Assembly (NCBI RefSeq): GCF_021653975.1
Contig: NZ_JAJKFK010000001.1
Span: 1,270,863-1,334,862 of the forward strand
Length of the DNA: 64,000 bases
Direction of reading: 5' to 3'
Origin: Amycolatopsis sp. GM8
GTDB lineage: Bacteria > Actinomycetota > Actinomycetes > Mycobacteriales > Pseudonocardiaceae
Below the pieces are notes generated by a model, which was not told where the DNA came from, did no database searches, and saw only the letters and a list, made by a program, of their open reading frames with translations. The position numbers and the translations under genes are program-made. Below, piece by piece: positions 57,217 through 64,000 of the stretch. Within the stretch, counting starts at the first letter, position 1. Each line of letters opens with the position of its first letter.

Positions 57217-58131
57217 TCAGGCGGTCTGCCGGTCCAGGTCGGGCTCGAGGTAGATCAACCGCACGACCGGAACCTTGGCCCGCACCCGCGCTTCGGCGTC
57301 GTCGATCGCGCGGGCGACCTGGCTCAGCTCGAGGTTCGGCGCGAGCGCGAGCTTCGCGGCGACGAGCAGCTCCTCCGGGCCGAGGTACTGGGTGCGGATG
57401 TGGATCACGCGCTCGACGTCGCCACCGGTCAGCTCGGCGACGATGTCGTCGAGCTGCACGTCGGTGGCGCCCTCGCCGATGAGCAGGCTCTTCATCTCGA
57501 CGATCAGGATGATCGCGATGACGCCCAGCAGCGCGCCGATCATGATCGTGCCGATGCCGTCCCACACCGGGTTCCCGGTCAGCTCGGACAGCCCGACGCC
57601 GATCAGCGCGAACACGAGACCGAACAGCGCGCCGGTGTCCTCCAGCAGCACGACGGGCAGCTCGGGCGTGCGCGATTGGCGGATGAAGCCCCACCACGAG
57701 ACGTCACCCTTGATCTTGCGGGACTCACCCATCGCGGTAACGAAGCTGTAGGTCTCCAGCCCGAACGCGACCACCAGGATGCCCACGGCGACCAGCGGTG
57801 AGGTCAGCGGCTCGGGGTGCTCCACCTTGTGGATGCCCTCGTAGAGCGCGAACACCGAGCCGAGCGTGAACAGCAGGAGCGCGACGACGAACGAATAGAA
57901 GTAGCGCTCCCGGCCGAAGCCGAACGGATGCTCGCGGGTGGCCCGGCGCCGCGACGAGCGCTGGCCGAGCAGCAGCAGGCCCTGGTTGGAGGTGTCGGCG
58001 ATCGAGTGCACCGCCTCGGCGAGCATCGAGGAGGACCCGGTGATCAGGAACCCGACGAACTTCGCCACGGCGATTCCCGCGTTGGCGGCCAGCGCCGCGA
58101 GGATCGCTCTGGTACCGCCGCCTGCCGACAC
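57217..58131 (-). CDS. Cation diffusion facilitator family transporter
   Basis: A 304-residue CDF transporter from GTG 58131 (GGGAG upstream). Six transmembrane segments are visible; the metal site in TM2 is HSIADTSNQG (His and Asp), and a second pattern lies in TM5 (ALFALIGV and the later DGIGTIMIG, Asp). The cytoplasmic C-terminal domain ends VRLIYLEPDLDR. Such transporters export Zn2+, Mn2+, Fe2+ or related ions by proton exchange. TM5 does not show the canonical HxxxD of zinc exporters clearly, so the metal is uncertain. It is convergent with the pseudo-lipase gene. Confidence 0.9.
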   Translation of the reverse strand: MSAGGGTRAILAALAANAGIAVAKFVGFLITGSSSMLAEAVHSIADTSNQGLLLLGQRSSRRRATREHPFGFGRERYFYSFVVALLLFTLGSVFALYEGIHKVEHPEPLTSPLVAVGILVVAFGLETYSFVTAMGESRKIKGDVSWWGFIRQSRTPELPVVLLEDTGALFGLVFALIGVGLSELTGNPVWDGIGTIMIGALLGVIAIILIVEMKSLLIGEGATDVQLDDIVAELTGGDVERVIHIRTQYLGPEELLVAAKLALAPNLELSQVARAIDDAEARVRAKVPVVRLIYLEPDLDRQTA

Positions 58132-58185
58132 ACTGGCTCCCTGCGTCCGTCCCGATTTGTCGGAATGAGCCTACGGGGCTGATCG

Positions 58186-58665
58186 TCAGCGCAGTAGCGG
58201 GAGCCCTCCCACCAGCTTGCCGATCTTGTTGCGCGGCCCGACCAGGCTGACCGCGTAGTAGCTCAGGGCGTCTTCCTCGCTGCCCTCAACGGCGGCGCGG
58301 TACTCGGTATAGTCGCGGCTCGCCTGCGCGTGCTTGGACATGTCCGCGACGAACAGCCCGTCCTTGGTCATCGCCTTCGCCCGGATCTCGCGGACTTTCG
58401 CGGCGTCCGCGGCCAGGATCGAGCAGCCGCTCCACGGCAGGCCGGGATGGGGCTGCCTGGACGCGTCGGTCACTTCCGCGCCGACCATGCCCGGCAGCAC
58501 GGCCGCGACGGCGGCACCGAGGCACGCCGTCGCGTTCGCGACCAGACCGGGGCCCAGCGCCTGGTCGACGACGATGACCCACTTGAGCTTCGCCGTCCGA
58601 GTGCCCGCGCCGTCCCGAACGTCCGCCGCGAGAATGGCCTGTAGTTCCTGATGTTCTGTGGTCAC
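58186..58665 (-). CDS. DUF2000 family protein (peptidyl-tRNA hydrolase-2 fold)
   Basis: A 159-residue protein from GTG 58665 (VTTEHQELQAILAADVRDG); the longer open frame lacks resemblance. The DUF2000 pattern is present: KLKWVIVVDQALGPGLVANA at the first strand and helix, GMVGAEVTDASR, HPGLPWSGCSILAADAAKV and LFVADMSKHAQASRDYTEYR. The family has the Pth2 fold but is not known to hydrolyse peptidyl-tRNA; its role is open. It is divergent from the AsnC gene across a spacer of 71 bases that carries a perfect palindrome, so AsnC probably controls it. Confidence 0.8.
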   Translation of the reverse strand: MTTEHQELQAILAADVRDGAGTRTAKLKWVIVVDQALGPGLVANATACLGAAVAAVLPGMVGAEVTDASRQPHPGLPWSGCSILAADAAKVREIRAKAMTKDGLFVADMSKHAQASRDYTEYRAAVEGSEEDALSYYAVSLVGPRNKIGKLVGGLPLLR

Positions 58666-58709
58666 ATCCGCAGAAGCTAGGTAAAGATGGCGGGTATGAC
58701 CAGTAGGGG

Positions 58710-58722
58710 CGAACTTAGTTCG
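58710..58722. promoter_or_regulatory. Palindrome between DUF2000 and AsnC genes
   Basis: CGAACTTAGTTCG is a perfect 13-bp palindrome in the divergent spacer, 15 bases before ATG 58737 and 44 bases from the DUF2000 start. It is a good candidate operator for the adjacent Lrp/AsnC protein, which normally autoregulates and controls its divergent neighbour. Confidence 0.5.
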
Positions 58723-58736
58723 GCAGAATGGCACTC

Positions 58737-59207
58737 ATGGCCGAGCTGGACGAATTAGATCAGGCACTTCTGCGGGAACTGCAGCGCGACGCCCGCCGGA
58801 CCAACCGCGAACTGGCCGCCGCGACGGGTGTCTCGCCGTCGACGTCCCTGGAGCGCGTGCGATCGCTGCGGGAGCGCGGGATCATTCGCGGGTACCGGCT
58901 CGACGTCGACTTCGCGAAGATCGGCCGCCCCGTGCAGGCGCTCATCGCGCTGCGGGTGCATCCGCCGAAACGTCAGATCATCGAGGCGTTCCGGGAATGG
59001 GTCGCCCTGCTGCCGGAAACCGTCGGCGTGTTCGTGGTGTCCGGCGGCGAGGATTTCCTCGTGCACGTCGCCGTGCCCGACAACGATGCGCTGTACGCCT
59101 TCGTCATCGACCGCCTCACCCAACGACCGGAGGTCGCGGACGTGCGGACAAGCGTTGTGTACGAACACATCCGGCCCCGCGTGATCACCCCCGCGAAGCG
59201 CGCTTAG
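58737..59207 (+). CDS. Lrp/AsnC family transcriptional regulator
   Basis: A 156-residue regulator; ATG 58737 (MAELDELDQALLRELQRDAR) is the family's usual start, although ATG 58728 three codons upstream is possible. The HTH region is RDARRTNRELAAATGVSPST, followed by the Lrp strand LERVRSLRERGIIRGYRLDV. The RAM/ligand domain is QALIALRVHPPKRQ through VYEHIRP. It binds amino acids or related ligands and acts as a multimer. Its probable target is the divergent DUF2000 gene. Its 3' end faces the truncated HEPN gene (38-base gap). Confidence 0.92.
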   Translation: MAELDELDQALLRELQRDARRTNRELAAATGVSPSTSLERVRSLRERGIIRGYRLDVDFAKIGRPVQALIALRVHPPKRQIIEAFREWVALLPETVGVFVVSGGEDFLVHVAVPDNDALYAFVIDRLTQRPEVADVRTSVVYEHIRPRVITPAKRA

Positions 59208-59245
59208 CGGCCCGAGGTCATCTCCGAGGCTCGGCAGCGATGCGG

Positions 59246-59434
59246 TCAAGAAGCCGCTGTGCGGCGGCCACGAGGGGCGGCGATGGCTTTCACGGCTTCG
59301 CCGATCTCGATCAAACGCACCCGGACGGCATCGAAAACCAGCCCGTCATCGAGCCCACCGCGCCGCGTGTGGTCAGCGATCGCGGCGGCCGCCGCCAGGA
59401 TGTCCGCGAGCCGCTGATCGTCATGTCGGCTCAC
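59246..59434 (-). CDS. Truncated HEPN (HepT/DUF86-like) toxin partner
   Basis: A 62-residue fragment from GTG 59434, which overlaps the stop of the XRE-MNT gene (GTGA). DQRLADILAAAAAIADHTRR and FDAVRVRLIEIGEAVKAI match the first half of HepT/DUF86 HEPN proteins, which are normally 105-125 residues. The second half, with the R-x4-6-H RNase motif, is missing: translation runs into GRRTAAS and stops 39 bases before the convergent AsnC gene, and no other frame restores it. The protein is probably an inactive remnant. Confidence 0.7.
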   Translation of the reverse strand: MSRHDDQRLADILAAAAAIADHTRRGGLDDGLVFDAVRVRLIEIGEAVKAIAAPRGRRTAAS

Positions 59435-59949
59435 AGCTCCATTGCCTCAGCCAGGGCCTCCGCTCGAACGCCCGCCTTGAGCGTGCCGGCTGGGACGACG
59501 TCGACGTCGACGCCAAGTAGCTCGGTCAGCTCCCGGCGCAATCCGGCCAGCGCCACCAAACCCACTCCACCTTCGAGATCGACCAGCAGGTCGACATCAC
59601 TGCTGTCGGTGTCTTCCCCCCGGGCAACGCTGCCGAAGACGCGCACGTTGTGCGCCCCTCGCCGAGCAGCACGCTCGATGACCTCACGACGATGCCGGCG
59701 CAAACGCCGACCCAGCCGCGTATCGGGGAGCCCCAGACGATCCCGCGGTGCGGGAACAAGCTCGATCGCCAGTTGGTGACCTGTAGCTTCGATCAGCTTG
59801 ACCAGGGTCCGCAAGCTCGGTTCACGCCGGTCGGCCTCGTAAGCACTGATCACCGGCTGTGCCACGCCGGCACGGCGCGCAAGATCGGTTTGCGACAGTC
59901 GCGATCGCTGTCGCGCCTCGCGAATCATCGTTCCGGCGCTCGCCTCCAC
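59431..59949 (-). CDS. XRE-type HTH fused to MNT nucleotidyltransferase (antitoxin of HEPN/MNT module)
   Basis: A 172-residue fusion from GTG 59949 (ATG 59928 possible). Residues 5-60 are an XRE helix-turn-helix (RQRSRLSQTDLARRAGVAQPV with EADRREPSLRTLVKLIEATG). Residues 90-172 are a minimal nucleotidyltransferase: VRVFGSVARGEDTDSSDVDL, with G-S-x10-D-x-D intact, then LLGVDVDVVPAGTLKAG. In MntA-HepT systems the MNT protein AMPylates the HEPN toxin; fusion to an XRE domain would add autoregulation. The gene looks slightly less GC-rich than its neighbours, and the module sits between conserved genes, so it may have been acquired. Confidence 0.85.
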   Translation of the reverse strand: MEASAGTMIREARQRSRLSQTDLARRAGVAQPVISAYEADRREPSLRTLVKLIEATGHQLAIELVPAPRDRLGLPDTRLGRRLRRHRREVIERAARRGAHNVRVFGSVARGEDTDSSDVDLLVDLEGGVGLVALAGLRRELTELLGVDVDVVPAGTLKAGVRAEALAEAMEL

Positions 59950-59993
59950 ACGGCACGCCTATCACGGATTGTCTATGGGGAGGTCCGCGACGC

Positions 59994-61214
59994 TCAGCGG
60001 CCCGAGGTCGCGCGGAACAGCTGCGTGCGGCCCTCGCCCAGCGGGCGGACGTACACGGCCGGGTCCGTGGCCGGCAGCCAGATCGACCGGCCGCGGCCCA
60101 GCTCCAGTTCCCCGCCGCCGTCGGCGCGCACGAGCACGCGGCCGGCCGTGCACAGCAGGATCTGCGGCACCCCGGTGTCCACCCGCAGCTCGTCCCGTTC
60201 GCCCGCCGCCCAGTCGCAGCGCGAAAGCTCGAACTCCGGCGCGTCCGTCCGGTACACCGCGCCGCACGCGCCCGGCTCGCCCGGCAGGACCGGCATGTCG
60301 GAGCACGCGAAGTCGACGACCCGCAGCAGCTCCGGCACATCGACGTGCTTCGGTGTGAGCCCGCCGCGCAGGATGTTGTCGGAGTTGGCGAGGATCTCCA
60401 CCGCCGTGCCGTGCAGGTACAAGTGCAGGTTCCCGGCGGGCAGGTAGATCGCCTCGCCCGCACGTAGCGTGAGCCGGTTCAGCAGCAGCGCCGCCAGCAC
60501 ACCCGCGTCCCGCGGATGCGCCTCGCCCAGCTCCAGGATCGTGCGGCATTCGGTGTCGAACTCGCCGTGCTCCTTCACATGCAGCACGCACGCGTCGAGC
60601 ACCTCCGGCAGCAGCTCGTCGAGGCTCGCCTGCGGCAGCGTGATCCACGTGGTGAACAACGCGCGCATCCCGTCGGAGTCGGGCTGCGCGGCGAGCAGCT
60701 CGGTGTACTTCGCCAGCCCCGGCGTCTCGACCGCTCGCAACAGCTTGATCGTGCGACCGGGCTCGCGGAACCCGGCGAGCGCGTGGAACTCCGTCAGCGC
60801 GCACACCAGCTCGGGCTTCGCGGTCGGGTCCGGGTAGTTGCGGTTCGGCGCGTCCCGCGGGATGCCGGCGGCCTCCTCACGCGCGTGCCCCTCCGCGGAC
60901 TGCGCCGCCGACGGATGCGCCTGCATCGACAGCGGCTCCTCGACGGCGAGGATCTTCAGCAGGAACGGCAGCCGGTTGTTCCACCGCCGCGCGCAGTCCG
61001 GCCCCAGGTGCACGTGCGGGTCGGCCTCGATCAGCTCCAGCAGGCTGCGTTCCGCGCCGTCCTCACCGAGGACGCGCGATGGGTCGCCCGGGTGGGCACC
61101 CATCCACAGCTCCGCCTCCGGGTGCGGCGCCGGGACCTCACGTCCCAGCAGCTCCGGGATCGTCGTCCGGGACCCCCACGCGTAGGGCCGCACAGCATTG
61201 CGGAGCAGCTCCAC
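59994..61214 (-). CDS. manA: Mannose-6-phosphate isomerase, class I
   Basis: A 406-residue zinc enzyme from GTG 61214 (GGAG 6-7 bases upstream; VELLRNAVRPYAWGSRT). Metal ligands are in SMQAHPS (Gln, His), KPELVCAL (Glu) and EILANSDNILRGGLTPKHVD (His). The active-site Arg lies in NSDNILRGGL. It interconverts fructose-6-phosphate and mannose-6-phosphate, providing mannose for cell-wall glycans, mannosylation and GDP-sugars. It follows the SIS-type gene by 49 bases and shares the operon with Trm112-like and manB genes. Confidence 0.95.
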   Translation of the reverse strand: MELLRNAVRPYAWGSRTTIPELLGREVPAPHPEAELWMGAHPGDPSRVLGEDGAERSLLELIEADPHVHLGPDCARRWNNRLPFLLKILAVEEPLSMQAHPSAAQSAEGHAREEAAGIPRDAPNRNYPDPTAKPELVCALTEFHALAGFREPGRTIKLLRAVETPGLAKYTELLAAQPDSDGMRALFTTWITLPQASLDELLPEVLDACVLHVKEHGEFDTECRTILELGEAHPRDAGVLAALLLNRLTLRAGEAIYLPAGNLHLYLHGTAVEILANSDNILRGGLTPKHVDVPELLRVVDFACSDMPVLPGEPGACGAVYRTDAPEFELSRCDWAAGERDELRVDTGVPQILLCTAGRVLVRADGGGELELGRGRSIWLPATDPAVYVRPLGEGRTQLFRATSGR

Positions 61215-61263
61215 TGTGTTCTCCAACTCCTCGGCACCCGCGGACGGGTGTTCTTCGGCCGGG

Positions 61264-62367
61264 CTACGCCGTGGCCGGCGCGTACTGGCCGGCTCCCCCC
61301 ATACTCCCCGCCGCAAGCCCCAGATAGACCGCGGCGAGCTCGAACCGTAGCGCGAGCACTCCGGCACGAACAGGTTCGTCACCGGAAATCTCGTCGCCGG
61401 GGGCGATGATTCCGGCCCCGGGAAGGGTATTCGAGGCCTCGTACCGGGCCGCGTCCGCGGTGGGTCCGCTGTGCACGGCCAGCAACAGGACCCGTGGTTT
61501 CAGGCCCATGTCATCGAAATCGGGATCGGCGAACAGGTCCTGCTCACCGGAGTTCGCGAGCACCATCCGGCGCAGCGCTGGCCGGGCGAGCGCCTGGCGG
61601 TAGTCCGCCGCGTCGCAGACCATGCCCGCGTAGGCGCCGAGCTCGTAGGCGCCGTGCTCCGCGAGGGCGATCGCGAGCGGATCGAGACCCCACAGCATCG
61701 GCACCCGGTCGGCCAGCCGCAGCGCGAGCGCCTTCGCCGGGTTCGAGAACGAGTCACGGCCGAGATGCCCGCGCTCGGCCTCGCCGTCCAGTTGGTCGGC
61801 GAGCGCCTCGACGTCCGCGACCAGCAGGCCGAGCGCGTTGGCCGTGAGCAGCCCGGCGGCCAGCCCGCGGGCGAAGGTGAGCTCGGGCGGCACCGGGATC
61901 CGGGGCGAGAGCAGCAGGCCCTTGCCCGCGACCGACGCCGCGACCGGGCCCTCGTCCGGCGCCGACAGCACCACGGTCGCGCCGTACCGGCTGGCCCGTT
62001 CGATACCCGCGGCCAGTTCCCGGTCGGCCGGGTCGTCGGTGTGCGCGAAAACCACGTCCAGCGCGCCGATCCAGCTCGGCACCGCGTCGGTCACCACCAC
62101 CGGCACCGGGCAGGACGGCGCGAGCAGCGCCGCCAGCAGTTTCGTCAGCGCGCGGCCGACGCCGGGCCGGACGATGAGCACGAGCGCCCGCGGCCGGCCG
62201 AGGTCGAGCCGGTCGGCCAGCTGGACCTCCACCGCGCGCTCGGTGGTGGAGCGGACCTGCGCGCCCGCCATCGCCGCGGCCCGCAGCAGCCCCGCCGAAT
62301 CGGCCTCCGCCAGCCGTGCGGGGTCGTCCAGGAGCGTGTCGTCAAGCACCGCTGACACTGGCACCAC
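61264..62367 (-). CDS. SIS-domain phosphosugar isomerase-like protein (TobH/PGI-PMI C-terminal type)
   Basis: A 367-residue protein; GTG 62367 overlaps the Trm112-like gene by 26 bases, and GTG 62358 is an alternative. The SIS fold is seen in RALVLIVRPGVGRALTKLLA, VVVTDAVPSWIGALDVVFA and the C-terminal bacterial PGI-like half (AKALALRLADRVPMLWGLDP; VLANSGEQDLFADPDFDDMG). In actinobacteria the gene always sits between manA and manB (Rv3256c in M. tuberculosis). It resembles bifunctional phosphoglucose/phosphomannose isomerases, but conserved catalytic residues are not obvious, so activity is uncertain. Confidence 0.82.
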   Translation of the reverse strand: MVPVSAVLDDTLLDDPARLAEADSAGLLRAAAMAGAQVRSTTERAVEVQLADRLDLGRPRALVLIVRPGVGRALTKLLAALLAPSCPVPVVVTDAVPSWIGALDVVFAHTDDPADRELAAGIERASRYGATVVLSAPDEGPVAASVAGKGLLLSPRIPVPPELTFARGLAAGLLTANALGLLVADVEALADQLDGEAERGHLGRDSFSNPAKALALRLADRVPMLWGLDPLAIALAEHGAYELGAYAGMVCDAADYRQALARPALRRMVLANSGEQDLFADPDFDDMGLKPRVLLLAVHSGPTADAARYEASNTLPGAGIIAPGDEISGDEPVRAGVLALRFELAAVYLGLAAGSMGGAGQYAPATA

Positions 62368-62560
62368 TGGAGTCCGGTTCGGTGGCCTCGTCGAGCAGCA
62401 GCACCGGGATGCCGTCGCGCACCGGGAAGATCCGGCCGCACGACGTGCAGGTCAGCGCGTCCGCGGCCGGGTCGCCCGGGGTGCCGGGACGCAGCGGGGC
62501 GTGGTCCGGGGACGGGCACGCGAGAATCTCCAGCAACTGGGCATCAAGCGTGAAAGCCAT
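62342..62560 (-). CDS. Trm112 family protein
   Basis: A 72-residue protein from ATG 62560 (AAGGAG upstream). LLEILACPSPDHAPLR is the Trm112-type opening, and CTSCGRIFPVRDGIPVLLLDEA is the zinc-ribbon second half. The first cysteine pair is reduced to a single Cys (ACPSPDH in place of CPxC), so the zinc site is incomplete. Trm112 proteins activate methyltransferases in eukaryotes; the bacterial role is unclear. It is located between manB and the SIS gene in many actinobacteria. Confidence 0.85.
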   Translation of the reverse strand: MAFTLDAQLLEILACPSPDHAPLRPGTPGDPAADALTCTSCGRIFPVRDGIPVLLLDEATEPDSSGASVSGA

Positions 62561-62588
62561 ACCTTCTCCTTACCACGCGTTCCGGCGG

Positions 62589-63944
62589 TCAACCACGGAC
62601 GATCGCCAGCACTTCGTCGGTCAGCGCGCGCACGGCGTCCTGGTTGGGGGCTTCGACGTTGAGCCGCAGCAGCGGCTCGGTGTTGGACGGGCGCAGGTTG
62701 AACCACGCGCCGTCGCCCAGCTGCACGGTGAGGCCGTCCAGCTCGTCGATCGTCACCCCCGGCCGGCCGCTGAACGCGTCCTTCACCGCGAGCTGGCGGG
62801 CCACCTGGTCGTCGACCGTCGAGTTGACCTCGCCGGACGCCGCGTACCGCTGGTATTCGCGGGTCAGCTCCGACAGCGGGCCGTCCTGCTCGCCGAGCGC
62901 GGCGAGCACATGCAGCGCGGCGAGCATGCCGGTGTCGGCGCGCCAGAAGTCGCGGAAGTAGTAGTGCGCCGAGTGCTCGCCGCCGAAGATCGCGCCGGTG
63001 CGGGCCATCTCCTGCTTGATGAACGAGTGCCCGACGCGCGTGCGCACCGGTTTCCCGCCGTGCTCGGTGACGATCTCGGGCACCGCGTGCGACGTGATCA
63101 GGTTGTGGATGATCGTCGCGCCCGGCTCCTTGGCCAGCTCGCGGACCGCGACCAATGCCGTGATCGCGCTCGGCGAAACCGGTTCGCCCCGCTCGTCGAC
63201 GACGAAGCAGCGGTCGGCGTCCCCGTCGAAGGCCAGGCCCGCGTCCGCGCCAGCCTCGCGCACCTTCGCCTGCAGGTCGACGAGGTTCTTGGGGTCCAGC
63301 GGGTTGGCCTCGTGGTTGGGGAAGCTGCCGTCCAGCTCGAAGTACATCGGCACGATGTCGATCGGCAGCCCCTCGAACACGGTCGGCACCGTGTGCCCGC
63401 CCATGCCGTTGCCGGCGTCGACGACGATCTTCAGCGGGCGGCTGCCCAACAGGTCGACCAGGCCGCGCAGGTACGCGGCGTAGTCCGCGAGCACGTCGCG
63501 CTCGGTGATGCTGCCGGGCTGGCCGTCGAAGGCGGGGACGCCCTCGTCGACGGTGTCGCGGATCTCGGCGAGCCCGGAGTCCTGGCCGACGGGCGCGGCG
63601 CCGGGGCGACACATCTTGATGCCGTTGTAGCGGGCGGGGTTGTGGCTCGCGGTGAACATGGCACCGGCGAGGTTGAGCGAGCCGGACGCGAAGTACAGCT
63701 GGTCGGTGCTCGCCAAGCCGATCGACACGACGTCGAGCCCCTGCGAGGTCACGCCGTCGGCGAACGCGCGGGCCAGCTCGGGCGAGGACTCGCGCATGTC
63801 GTGGCCGATGACGACCGCCGGGGACTCGGGTTTGACCAGCAAGGCGAACGCGGCGCCGAAGTCACGCACCAGGCCGGCGTTCAACTGCTCGCCGACAACT
63901 CCCCGGATGTCATAGGCCTTGACGATGGCCGACAGGTCTGACAC
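62589..63944 (-). CDS. manB: Phosphomannomutase/phosphoglucomutase
   Basis: A 451-residue alpha-D-phosphohexomutase from GTG 63944 (GGGAGAAG upstream). The phosphoserine loop is TASHNPARYNG near residue 100, the Mg site DGDADRC near 240, the sugar-binding GGEHSAHYYF near 320, and the C-terminal phosphate loop RPSNTEPLLRLNVEA. It converts mannose-6-phosphate to mannose-1-phosphate for GDP-mannose. With manA, the SIS and Trm112-like genes it forms an operon for mannose activation. Nothing is recognised in the last 56 bases of the window. Confidence 0.95.
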   Translation of the reverse strand: MSDLSAIVKAYDIRGVVGEQLNAGLVRDFGAAFALLVKPESPAVVIGHDMRESSPELARAFADGVTSQGLDVVSIGLASTDQLYFASGSLNLAGAMFTASHNPARYNGIKMCRPGAAPVGQDSGLAEIRDTVDEGVPAFDGQPGSITERDVLADYAAYLRGLVDLLGSRPLKIVVDAGNGMGGHTVPTVFEGLPIDIVPMYFELDGSFPNHEANPLDPKNLVDLQAKVREAGADAGLAFDGDADRCFVVDERGEPVSPSAITALVAVRELAKEPGATIIHNLITSHAVPEIVTEHGGKPVRTRVGHSFIKQEMARTGAIFGGEHSAHYYFRDFWRADTGMLAALHVLAALGEQDGPLSELTREYQRYAASGEVNSTVDDQVARQLAVKDAFSGRPGVTIDELDGLTVQLGDGAWFNLRPSNTEPLLRLNVEAPNQDAVRALTDEVLAIVRG

Positions 63945-64000
63945 GCGCTTCTCCCCGGCAGTTCGACTGAATCGGATGCCGGAAAGCGTACCGGGGGAGG

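Overview
The window is a stretch of chromosome from a high-GC Gram-positive actinomycete. Evidence is the high GC at third codon positions, many GTG and TTG starts, several probably leaderless mRNAs, and the actinobacterial signature genes kgd, whiB1, pdtaS, sigR/rsrA, mtrA-mtrB-lpqB and the ribosomal protein bL37. Gene content and order point to the Pseudonocardiales, most likely an Amycolatopsis-type organism; this is inference, since no 16S gene is present. From about 25.5 kb to the right edge the order recalls the Mycobacterium tuberculosis segment running from dagK and whiB1 through pdtaS, rshA-sigH, ybaK, the SRAP gene, rsgA, a WS/DGAT gene, secA1, hpf, comF, lpqB-mtrB-mtrA, tmk and sahH to manA and manB (comparison from memory).

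Layout. 0-3.3 kb: the 3' end of a PucR-type regulator, a MOSC protein, a quinone oxidoreductase and alanine dehydrogenase. 3.7-9.4 kb: an ABC-2 exporter pair and a 1242-residue fused ABC exporter. 9.5-13.2 kb: a membrane-anchored KAP/AAA-like NTPase behind a GlcD-type FAD oxidase. 13.3-14.2 kb: a small EspC-like plus YbaB-like pair. 14.4-18.1 kb: kgd. 18.2-25.2 kb: a secreted subtilase, an orphan OpuCA-type ATPase, malic enzyme, a lone sugar epimerase, a DUF4442 protein, a histidine phosphatase, a GNAT enzyme and a small membrane protein. 25.5-30.4 kb: dagK, whiB1, pdtaS, bL37, rsrA-sigR and ybaK (redox, stress and signalling block). 30.4-33.0 kb: a second YbaB/EspC cassette that adds a large hydrophobic protein and a small membrane protein. 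33.1-42.7 kb: hydrolase, SRAP, RsgA, lipoprotein, pruA, a phospholipase C broken by an in-frame TGA, DUF6912, WS/DGAT, an SpoU methyltransferase and a HAD protein. 42.8-54.8 kb: the secA, hpf, comF, lpqB-mtrB-mtrA, tmk and sahH core. 54.9-59.9 kb: a polytopic pseudo-lipase, a CDF transporter, a DUF2000/AsnC pair and a fused XRE-MNT antitoxin with a truncated HEPN partner. 60-64 kb: manA, an SIS/PGI-like gene, a Trm112-like gene and manB, which supply mannose phosphates for the cell envelope.

The most unusual structures are two palindromic arrays of 21-bp repeats, both between convergent genes and both overlapping the stop codon of the minus-strand gene. Next come two EspC/YbaB cassettes whose YbaB proteins share a C-terminal acidic-plus-LRR motif, a Tat phospholipase interrupted by TGA exactly after its signal peptide, a hydrolase with GHNVG in place of GHSxG, and a truncated HEPN/MNT locus. 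Regulatory signals that can be read directly include a sigma-R autoregulatory promoter, a CRP-type palindrome before whiB1 and several bidirectional terminator hairpins.
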